From positions 1 to 6,469 of the forward strand of contig JANJWE010000274.1 in the NCBI GenBank assembly GCA_024709705.1: DNA of 6,469 bases. Reading direction: 5' to 3'. The translations under genes were made by a program, and so were the position numbers. Within the stretch, counting starts at the first letter, position 1. Each line of letters starts with the position of its first letter. Shown here piece by piece: positions 1 through 5,549 of this stretch. The DNA comes from Flavobacterium sp. Lineage in GTDB: Bacteria > Bacteroidota > Bacteroidia > Flavobacteriales > Flavobacteriaceae. The notes beneath the pieces are model-generated. The model worked only from the letters and a program-made list of their open reading frames with translations. It was not told the DNA's origin and did no database searches.

Positions 1-319
1 TACGGTAGAAGATATTATTGAAGAATTGTTTGGTGAAATTGAAGATGAACACGACTCTGATGAAACTTTAATCGAAGAACAAATAAAAGAAAATCTATAC
101 CGCTTTTCTACCCGTTTGGATGTGGAATATTTAAACGAAACCTACAAGTTAAACATACCGGAAGAAGATTCTTATTCTACTTTAGGTGGATTTATTATGA
201 ATCATACCAAAGAGATTCCGCAAAAAGGCGATTATATTGAAGTTGGAAATTTTCATTTTGAAGTCGAAGAAGCAACAAGCAACAAAATCGAGTTGGTTAC
301 CTTAAAAATCTCAGAATAA
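1..319 (+). CDS. CNNM/CorC-type hemolysin-family transporter, C-terminal fragment (5' end outside window)
   Basis: This is the 3' end of a gene that enters from the left edge. The frame is open from base 2 (base 1 is the last base of a split codon) to the TAA at 317-319, giving about 105 residues. It begins TVEDIIEELFGEIEDE, which matches the usual end of the second CBS domain in CorC/TlyC proteins. An acidic linker follows (EDEHDSDE), then a compact transporter-associated (CorC_HlyC) domain with the pattern LDVEYLNETYKLNIPEEDSYSTLGGFI and KGDYIEVGNFHFEVEEA. Family members are inner-membrane proteins with an N-terminal CNNM/DUF21 membrane domain, two CBS domains and this C-terminal domain, and are linked to Mg2+/Co2+ export or resistance; 'hemolysin' is a legacy name. 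The TTG at 26 is not a real start because the frame is continuous from the edge. GldE of the gliding machinery has the same architecture and is an alternative, but no gldD or other gld gene is visible beside it. Confidence 0.85.
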   Translation, partial: TVEDIIEELFGEIEDEHDSDETLIEEQIKENLYRFSTRLDVEYLNETYKLNIPEEDSYSTLGGFIMNHTKEIPQKGDYIEVGNFHFEVEEATSNKIELVTLKISE

Positions 320-458
320 ATTTATTTTTAAATATAAAATTTCAACAGATTTTAGCAACAAACTGGAGTTTCTTTTTAAACCATTACCCACAACTTTAAA
401 TCTTTTGTGAAAAATTAAAATTAAATGAAATTCTTTATAATTATTTCATAGATAATTG

Positions 459-466
459 TATTTTCG
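459..466 (+). promoter_or_regulatory. Candidate Bacteroidota -7 box for the PpiD-like gene
   Basis: TATTTTCG matches the Bacteroidota -7 consensus TAnnTTTG at five of six fixed positions and ends 31 bases before the ATG at 498. No clear TTG/TTTG -33 element lies 17-23 bases upstream, so this rests on one motif in AT-rich DNA. An inverted repeat ATGAAAT (425-431) / ATTTCAT (443-449) sits just upstream. It could bind a regulator or be chance. Confidence 0.3.
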
Positions 467-497
467 CAAACTGAAATAAAATTAAACATATTAAAAA

Positions 498-2600
498 ATG
501 GCGATTTTAGGTAAAATTAGACAACGTTCTTTTATACTCATTGTAATTATTGCTTTAGCATTATTCTCTTTCGTACTGGCAGATGTAATTCAAAGTGGCG
601 GTTTTAGCCAATCTTCAACAAATGTGGGTAGTGTGAATGGAGAAGATATTGCTTTTGAAAATTTTAGAATAAAAGTAGCTAATACAGAAAAAAGCGGTCA
701 AGGAATGTCTACAACTCAAGCCGTAAACAGAGTTTGGGAACAAGAGATTAATGTAGCATTATTGTCGGAAGAGCTTGAAAAATTAGGAATCAGAATCAGT
801 GAGAAGCATTTGATTGAAACCCTTAAAGCCGACCAGAATTTTGGTCAAAATCCAAGTTTTCAAAACGAATTAGGGCAGTTTGATATCAACAAATATAGAC
901 AATACATCAAATCCAGCAAAAGTCCTGAAGAAATTCAGTATTATGAGTCTATAGAAGAGAATGCCAATATCAATGCAAAATATCAAATTTATGGAGCTTT
1001 GGTAAAATCAGGTTATTTTACAACTCAAAATGATGCCAAATTCAAATACAACATGGAAAATAACAAAGTTACTTTCGACTTTGTTGCTGTTCCTTATTCT
1101 TCTGTAAAAGACAGTGAAGTATCAGTTTCTGATAAAGAATTGTTGGATTACATGAAAAAGTATCCTAAAAAATACAAAGCGGATGAAACACGTGAGATTG
1201 AATATGTTATTATTGAGGATAAAGCTTCTGAAGCTGACAAAATTGAAATCAAAAATAAGTTGACTTCTTTCTTGTCTCCTCGTGTAGTTTACAATGCGGC
1301 TACAGCCAAAAATGATACTTTACCTAGTTTTGCAGCAACTTCAAATACTATTGAATTTGTAAATGCAAATTCTGATTTTCCGTATGATTCTACCTATTTA
1401 GCCAAGTCTGACTTACCGGCAGAATTTGCAGAAACTTTATTTAACTTACCGGAAGGTCAAGTGTATGGTCCTTATGTTTATGGAGATTATTATGCCCTAA
1501 GCAAATCAATGGGAAGAAAAGCAGGAGCTAAAGCTAGAGCGAGTCACATTTTGATTAGTTTTACGGGGTCTAGAGCACAACCTAAAGAAGATCGTACCAA
1601 AGAAGAAGCAAAAGTTAAAGCGGAAGGTATTTTAGCCCAAATCAATGCCAATCCGGATTCGTTTACATCTTTAGCACTAACTACTTCTGAAGATCAAGGG
1701 TCTGCTCAAAGAGGAGGTGATTTAGATTTCTTTGGACCAGGTCAAATGGTTCCGGCTTTTAATGACTTTGTATTCAATAACGGAGTTGGTAAAGTTGGTT
1801 TAGTTGAAACAGAGTTTGGATACCACATTATTAAAGTTACCGACAAGCAAGATGCGGTTCGTTTAGCTACAATTGCTCAAAAAATACAAGCTTCAGAAAA
1901 AACAGCAGAAGGAGCATATGCTAATGCAGTGAAATTTGAAATGGCTGCCACTGAGAAATCTTTTGAGGCTGCCGCCAAAGAACAAAAATTAACAATCGAA
2001 CCTTCATTACGTGTTAAAATTTTAGACGAAATGTTAGGTCAAGCGGGTCCACAAAGACAAGTTATTCGTTGGGCTTTTGAAAAAGATACCGATGTAAACG
2101 ATGTGAAGCGTTTTGAAATACCAAAAGTGGGTCACTTGGTTGCCCGTTTGAAAAAAGTAAACGAAGAAGGTTTCTTGGCTATAGAAGAAGCGCGTTTACA
2201 AGTTGAACCTATTTTGAAAAACAAAAAGAAAGCAGAGAAGATTATAGCTAAGATGAAAGGAACTTCATTAGATGCCATTGCTAAATCGAATGCTGTTCAA
2301 GTTCAAAATGCCCCTGATGTAACCTTGGAAACGCCAGTAGTAGCCTCTGCCGGTTTTGAACCTAAAGTAGTTGGAGTTGCTTTTGCAACGCCTGTGAACA
2401 AATTGTCTGCTCCTATTGAAGGTAACGGAAGTGTTTTTGTTATTAAAACAACAAACCGTACAGATGCATTACCTACAATGAATTATGGAAATCAAGTAAA
2501 TGCATTAAACAGTCAAAATGCTTCTGCTTTGGGTAGAGTGTTTCCTGCTTTGAAAGAAAAAGCTAAAATTAAAGATAATAGATTCCAGTTTAACTACTAA
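498..2600 (+). CDS. Membrane-anchored PpiD/SurA-like peptidyl-prolyl cis-trans isomerase (parvulin)
   Basis: This encodes a 700-residue folding factor, probably a periplasmic chaperone and prolyl isomerase for secreted and outer-membrane proteins. Residues 1-10 are basic (KIRQR), then about 11-30 form one hydrophobic helix (SFILIVIIALALFSFVLADV) with no obvious cleavage site. This predicts an inner-membrane anchor with the rest in the periplasm, as in E. coli PpiD. Residues about 40-230 are a SurA/PpiD-type N-terminal chaperone region, starting VGSVNGEDIAFENFR. A single parvulin domain spans about 345-450, with RASHILI (347-353, His350), GGDLDFFGPGQMVPAF (406-421) and FGYHIIKV (440-447). The C-terminal 250 residues are helical and charged, ending in a short hydrophobic-aromatic tail (RFQFNY). 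The length fits the roughly 700-residue Bacteroidota form and exceeds E. coli PpiD (about 620). The ATG at 498 is preceded by an A-rich stretch, as is usual in this phylum. The gene is 178 bases after the transporter gene, probably under its own promoter, and ends at a strong terminator. Confidence 0.9.
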   Translation: MAILGKIRQRSFILIVIIALALFSFVLADVIQSGGFSQSSTNVGSVNGEDIAFENFRIKVANTEKSGQGMSTTQAVNRVWEQEINVALLSEELEKLGIRISEKHLIETLKADQNFGQNPSFQNELGQFDINKYRQYIKSSKSPEEIQYYESIEENANINAKYQIYGALVKSGYFTTQNDAKFKYNMENNKVTFDFVAVPYSSVKDSEVSVSDKELLDYMKKYPKKYKADETREIEYVIIEDKASEADKIEIKNKLTSFLSPRVVYNAATAKNDTLPSFAATSNTIEFVNANSDFPYDSTYLAKSDLPAEFAETLFNLPEGQVYGPYVYGDYYALSKSMGRKAGAKARASHILISFTGSRAQPKEDRTKEEAKVKAEGILAQINANPDSFTSLALTTSEDQGSAQRGGDLDFFGPGQMVPAFNDFVFNNGVGKVGLVETEFGYHIIKVTDKQDAVRLATIAQKIQASEKTAEGAYANAVKFEMAATEKSFEAAAKEQKLTIEPSLRVKILDEMLGQAGPQRQVIRWAFEKDTDVNDVKRFEIPKVGHLVARLKKVNEEGFLAIEEARLQVEPILKNKKKAEKIIAKMKGTSLDAIAKSNAVQVQNAPDVTLETPVVASAGFEPKVVGVAFATPVNKLSAPIEGNGSVFVIKTTNRTDALPTMNYGNQVNALNSQNASALGRVFPALKEKAKIKDNRFQFNY

Positions 2601-2620
2601 GAATTTAATTTCAGTATAAA

Positions 2621-2648
2621 AAAAAATCCCGGATATCCGGGATTTTTT
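2621..2648. terminator. Bidirectional intrinsic terminator (perfect 28-bp palindrome)
   Basis: The core TCCCGGATATCCGGGA (2627-2642) is flanked by six A on the left and six T on the right, making a perfect 28-base palindrome. On the plus strand the GC-rich hairpin is followed by TTTTTTATTTTAT. On the minus strand it is followed by nine T (complement of A at 2618-2626). It lies 20 bases after the isomerase stop. It overlaps the last two bases of the convergent kinase's stop codon (TAA, complement of 2647-2649), so one structure ends both transcripts. Confidence 0.93.
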
Positions 2649-3561
2649 ATTTTATAATCATTTTGTCAAATGGAATTACAGTTTGAAATCCTCTTTCGTA
2701 AAAATAACCTGTAGGATTCTCTTTAGAAACGGCCAAGATAAAATCGCCGCCCCATGCACCCAGACTCTTTAATGTGCCTTTAAAATCATCAAACAAAGCT
2801 TCTTTAATGGTGCTGGTTTCTAATACATCACTTAAGAGACTTTCATGTTTTTCCAAGGCATAAACAAACGCCCGTAAATCTGGATTTGACAAAAGAGATA
2901 ACGTGATTTTATTGATTTGTTCAATCGTTTTACCCATCTCATTTTGTTTATTCATATAATTTGCAATAGCAGTTTTGCTGCTTTGTTTTCGATTGAGATA
3001 AACAAAATACAAATGATTGCTGAACTCCGGTGCAAATGATACTTTCTTAAAATGAGGTTTGTTGTCTATCAACTGATAGGTAATAGGGGTGTTTTTCTGA
3101 GCACAGGCAATATCATAACCACTACCGCCAAAACTGCGTTGTAACAGTTCAAAGGCATCAATATTCAACCATTGACCAATATTGTTGATAAGGGTTGATG
3201 ATGTTCCCAATCCCCAATTTTTAGGAAACGTAAGTTGGGTTTCAATTTTAAATCCGGTTGCATTCAAAAGAAAATCCGGTTGCATTTGAAAGGCTTCATG
3301 CAAAATTTCCAATAACGTATTTCGAACGGAATTTTCTGCATCAAACGGTTTATGTATGACTTCGTCAAAAATAAATTCATCTTTAAACCAAACACTCCCA
3401 TCTTGATCAATACTTTTCCATTGTATTTTTTTAGATGTATTGGGCTCTACAATTAAATTTTGACCAAATTTAGTTGGTAAAGCCAAGGCTAATGCTCCAT
3501 CGAGCACCACATATTCTCCGGTAAGGAGTAATTTTCCGTTGCTGTAAAAAGTTTGTTTCAA
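2647..3561 (-). CDS. GYDIA-family GHMP kinase, candidate phosphomevalonate kinase
   Basis: This 304-residue protein of the galacto-/homoserine/mevalonate/phosphomevalonate kinase superfamily would be a cytoplasmic ATP-dependent small-molecule kinase. Visible motifs are an N-terminal GKLLLTGEYVVLDGA (9-23), the ATP-loop motif PKNWGLGTSST (113-123), the family-defining GGSGYDIACA (145-154), where Asp150 lines up with the catalytic Asp of GHMP kinases, and a C-terminal glycine motif LGAWGGDFILA (267-277). The GEYxVL start, SGxD motif and a SSKT segment (194-197) resemble phosphomevalonate kinases more than galactokinases. That assignment is inference; the exact substrate of GYDIA proteins is not known to me. 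It shares a strand with HMG-CoA reductase, supporting an isoprenoid role. The start codon is unusual: the protein aligns from TTG (complement of 3559-3561). An in-frame stop lies three codons upstream and no ATG occurs before Met92, which is beyond the first kinase motif. The start lies six bases after the upstream stop, so translation is probably coupled. Confidence 0.85.
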   Translation of the reverse strand: MKQTFYSNGKLLLTGEYVVLDGALALALPTKFGQNLIVEPNTSKKIQWKSIDQDGSVWFKDEFIFDEVIHKPFDAENSVRNTLLEILHEAFQMQPDFLLNATGFKIETQLTFPKNWGLGTSSTLINNIGQWLNIDAFELLQRSFGGSGYDIACAQKNTPITYQLIDNKPHFKKVSFAPEFSNHLYFVYLNRKQSSKTAIANYMNKQNEMGKTIEQINKITLSLLSNPDLRAFVYALEKHESLLSDVLETSTIKEALFDDFKGTLKSLGAWGGDFILAVSKENPTGYFYERGFQTVIPFDKMIIK

Positions 3562-3567
3562 AGTAAA

Positions 3568-4002
3568 TTATTTTCCGTGAGTAATTTTAATTATTTCAGA
3601 ATTACGATCATCAAGTATTATTAAAAAAGTTCCCCCTTTATAGCCAATCGGTAAAGTGCCAAAAATTACCCTATAATTATTTATGTGATAAATATTGTAT
3701 GGTTTTTGTTCTAAGATATTAGCTTTTTTATAAATACTGAACAATATGGTTTCAGCAATAGTTATTGCAGATAAAGAATCATTGATAATTGTTGTTTTTT
3801 GATTTATTACATTGTGACCAGACTTGCTTGATAAAGCAAGTTCAAGCTGTTTCTCTGCAAAAGTTAGGCTCTCGTTACTATCATGTGTTGAACTTTGTGA
3901 AAATGCAATTTGAAAAGTAAACACTAAAGTGAGTAGTATAAAATTTATACTTGAATGGATTTTCAATTTAGGATTTACTTGATTATTTAATTCAATGTTC
4001 AT
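3568..4002 (-). CDS. Exported YbbC/YhhH-type NTF2-fold immunity-like protein
   Basis: This is a 144-residue protein with a probable signal peptide: a lysine-containing n-region (to about residue 17), a hydrophobic core INFILLTLVFTFQIAFS (19-35) and likely cleavage before Gln36. There is no lipobox cysteine. After a polar linker, residues about 76-144 carry the pattern AITIAETILFSIY (79-91), KPYNIY (100-105), GTLPIGYKGGTFLI (115-128) and a terminal THGK (141-144). From memory this matches the E. coli YbbC/YhhH family, the NTF2-fold immunity proteins found beside Rhs and other polymorphic toxins. Such proteins neutralise a partner toxin; the export signal suggests action in the periplasm. No toxin gene is seen in this window, so it is an orphan here and its activity is inferred from family resemblance only. 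It starts at an ATG 51 bases after the reductase stop and ends six bases before the kinase. Hand-counted GC is about 28% (102 of 360 bases at 3601-3960), well below both neighbours, suggesting later acquisition. Confidence 0.75.
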   Translation of the reverse strand: MNIELNNQVNPKLKIHSSINFILLTLVFTFQIAFSQSSTHDSNESLTFAEKQLELALSSKSGHNVINQKTTIINDSLSAITIAETILFSIYKKANILEQKPYNIYHINNYRVIFGTLPIGYKGGTFLIILDDRNSEIIKITHGK

Positions 4003-4032
4003 TACACTAGTATGATATTAAATAGAAGCTTT

Positions 4033-4049
4033 TTGAATATATTATTCAA
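4033..4049. repeat. Short inverted repeat between reductase and immunity-like gene
   Basis: TTGAATA (4033-4039) and TATTCAA (4043-4049) form 7-base arms around a 3-base spacer, in the 51-base gap downstream of the reductase stop on the minus strand. All paired bases but two are A/T and no T-tract follows on that strand, so it is not a convincing terminator. It could be an mRNA-processing or protein-binding site, or chance in AT-rich DNA. No TAnnTTTG promoter box is visible in this gap. Confidence 0.3.
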
Positions 4050-4053
4050 TATT

Positions 4054-5370
4054 CTATTTTCTGATTTCCTCCAAAAATCCGGCCACCGAAGCATGTGAAA
4101 TCGTATTGTCTTTAAAATATTCGGTTACTTTGATTCGCTCCTCCGGGGTTGCTTGGTATTGATTTAAAATGTTATTTAAGTGCATTTTCATGTGTCCTTC
4201 TTGAATACCTTTGGTGGTCAACGATCGCAAGGCAGCAAAATTTTGTGCCAAACCAACGGCAGCTACAATTTGCATCAATTCTGGAGCCGATGGTTTTTCT
4301 AAAATGGCTAAATTCAATTTTACTAATGGGTGTAACGAAGTTAATCCGCCTACGGTACCTAATGCTAAGGGGATTTCTAACCAAAATTTAAAAATGCCAT
4401 TTTCAATTGTAGCATGGGATAGACTACGGTATTTTCCATCGCGGGAGGCATAAGCATGGGCTCCGGCTTCCACGGCTCTAAAATCGTTTCCGGTGGCTAA
4501 TACTACAGCATCTATTCCGTTCATTATACCTTTGTTATGCGTTACGGCACGATAAGGTTCTATTTGTGCAATTTGGACAGCTCTTACAAACTTTTCGGCA
4601 AATTCTTTGGGATTTTCGATGTGTTTTTCAGCTAATTCGTAAATCGAACAAGAAACTTCTGCACGAACAATGCAATTCGTTACATAATTAGACAAAATAC
4701 TCATCACTACTTCTATGTTTTTTTCTTCTTCCGTAAAAGATTCAAAAATTTGAGCTTCGTGTTTCAAGGTTTTGGCAAATTGCTCCAAACACGAATTGAT
4801 GAAATTGGCACCCATGCTGTCTTTGGTTTCAAATGTTGCATGGAGTTGATAGTAATTTTCTAATTCTGCGGTTTTATCATGCAAAACAATGTCTGAAATA
4901 CCACCACCCCGTTTTTGCATGTTGGCTGTAATGCTATTGGTTTCATCATAAAACTTAGACTTTGTTTGGTTGAAAAAAGCAATTAACTTTGATTTTTCAC
5001 CCTTGTATATAAAATGAACTTGTCCGATTTTTTCGGTGTTCAGAACAGTAGTTTTAAATCCGCCACGTTTCGACCAAAATTTTGCCGATTTAGCCGCAGC
5101 AGCCACCACTGAACTTTCTTCAATTACCATAGGTACGGTATAATTTTTTCCGTTGATGTTGAAATTGGGTGCAATTCCTAACGGCAAATAAAAGTTGGAA
5201 ATGGTATTTTCGATGAATTCATCGTGTAATTGTTGCAGTTTTTCATCCGTATTCCAATAGTTTTTAAGTAGGGCAATAGCTTCATCAGGTTGCGAAAAAT
5301 ACTGTTGTGCAATCCATTCAATTTTTTCAGTTTTGGATAATTTGGAAAATCCGGAAATCTCGTGGTTCAT
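4054..5370 (-). CDS. mvaA: Hydroxymethylglutaryl-CoA reductase, class II
   Basis: This 438-residue soluble class II HMG-CoA reductase interconverts HMG-CoA and mevalonate using NAD(P)H. Databases often label the class 'degradative' after Pseudomonas mevalonii MvaA. In flavobacteria it more plausibly works in the biosynthetic direction, supplying isoprenoids such as menaquinone, polyprenyl carriers and carotenoids. The catalytic set is visible: Glu in IEESSVVAAAAKSAKFW (83-99, Glu84/85), Lys280 in HNKGIMNGIDAVV, Asp296 in LATGNDFRAVEAGAHA and His393 in EGHMKMH. The nucleotide-binding motif reads DSMGANF (184-190), and class II signatures MQKRGGGISD (151-160) and IPLALGTVGGLTSLHP (333-348) are intact. 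There are no membrane helices, and length is normal for the class. The start is an ATG (complement of 5368-5370) 20 bases after a perfect TAnnTTTG box. It is the first gene of a minus-strand cluster continuing to the immunity-like gene and the GHMP kinase. Sampled GC (4201-4560) is about 42%, the highest among the genes sampled. Confidence 0.95.
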   Translation of the reverse strand: MNHEISGFSKLSKTEKIEWIAQQYFSQPDEAIALLKNYWNTDEKLQQLHDEFIENTISNFYLPLGIAPNFNINGKNYTVPMVIEESSVVAAAAKSAKFWSKRGGFKTTVLNTEKIGQVHFIYKGEKSKLIAFFNQTKSKFYDETNSITANMQKRGGGISDIVLHDKTAELENYYQLHATFETKDSMGANFINSCLEQFAKTLKHEAQIFESFTEEEKNIEVVMSILSNYVTNCIVRAEVSCSIYELAEKHIENPKEFAEKFVRAVQIAQIEPYRAVTHNKGIMNGIDAVVLATGNDFRAVEAGAHAYASRDGKYRSLSHATIENGIFKFWLEIPLALGTVGGLTSLHPLVKLNLAILEKPSAPELMQIVAAVGLAQNFAALRSLTTKGIQEGHMKMHLNNILNQYQATPEERIKVTEYFKDNTISHASVAGFLEEIRK

Positions 5371-5390
5371 GTTTACTACAAATTGAGATG

Positions 5391-5398
5391 CAAAGATA
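5391..5398 (-). promoter_or_regulatory. mvaA: Bacteroidota -7 promoter box for the HMG-CoA reductase cluster
   Basis: Read on the minus strand the box is TATCTTTG, a perfect match to TAnnTTTG. It ends 20 bases before the reductase ATG, giving a short leader. A TTG -33 element is not evident at 17-23 bases further upstream. That position is occupied by the dyad at 5405-5424, which may mean activation or repression there. Confidence 0.6.
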
Positions 5399-5404
5399 AG
5401 GAAG

Positions 5405-5424
5405 AAAAAGTATCGATACCTTTT
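5405..5424. repeat. Near-perfect 20-bp dyad in the divergent intergenic region, candidate operator
   Basis: GTATCGATAC (5410-5419) is a perfect 10-base palindrome. Beyond one mismatched pair (5409/5420) it extends as AAAA (5405-5408) against TTTT (5421-5424). It begins six bases upstream of the reductase -7 box, where a -33 element or activator site would lie. This is the expected form of a dimeric regulator's binding site, but only position and symmetry support it. Confidence 0.4.
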
Positions 5425-5518
5425 TCGGAAAATTATAAATTGACTGAAGTTTGTTTTTCCTCTAAAACCAAAATTGCTATTTAACAGAAAAAAACACGAT
5501 TTATTCCGAATTTTTCAC

Positions 5519-5526
5519 TAAAATTG
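5519..5526 (+). promoter_or_regulatory. Weak candidate -7 box for the dipeptidyl peptidase gene
   Basis: TAAAATTG matches TAnnTTTG with one mismatch and ends 23 bases before the ATG at 5550, similar in spacing to the reductase promoter. No -33 element is evident. It is the best candidate seen upstream of this gene, but such matches are expected by chance in this AT-rich stretch. Confidence 0.22.
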
Positions 5527-5549
5527 AATCTTTTTTTAATGCATCTAAA

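Noticed and set aside
1..319. Identification as gliding-motility gene gldE
   Set aside because: The C-terminal domain is shared by the whole CorC/CNNM family, and no gld neighbour is present; the fragment cannot decide it.
360..377. Possible weak terminator after the transporter gene: AAAC-TGGA-GTTT followed by CTTTTT
   Set aside because: The stem is only four base pairs with one G-C pair, too weak to support a terminator. No other structure was seen in 320-497.
425..449. Inverted repeat ATGAAAT / ATTTCAT upstream of the PpiD-like gene as an operator
   Set aside because: Seven-base A/T-rich arms with an 11-base spacer are easily found by chance in this composition, so it is mentioned only with the promoter.
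4149..4453. Overlapping open frames on the plus strand (4149-4391, 4211-4453) and another on the minus strand (4172-4384)
   Set aside because: They lie inside the well-supported HMG-CoA reductase gene in other frames, and their translations resemble no family and have no plausible context.
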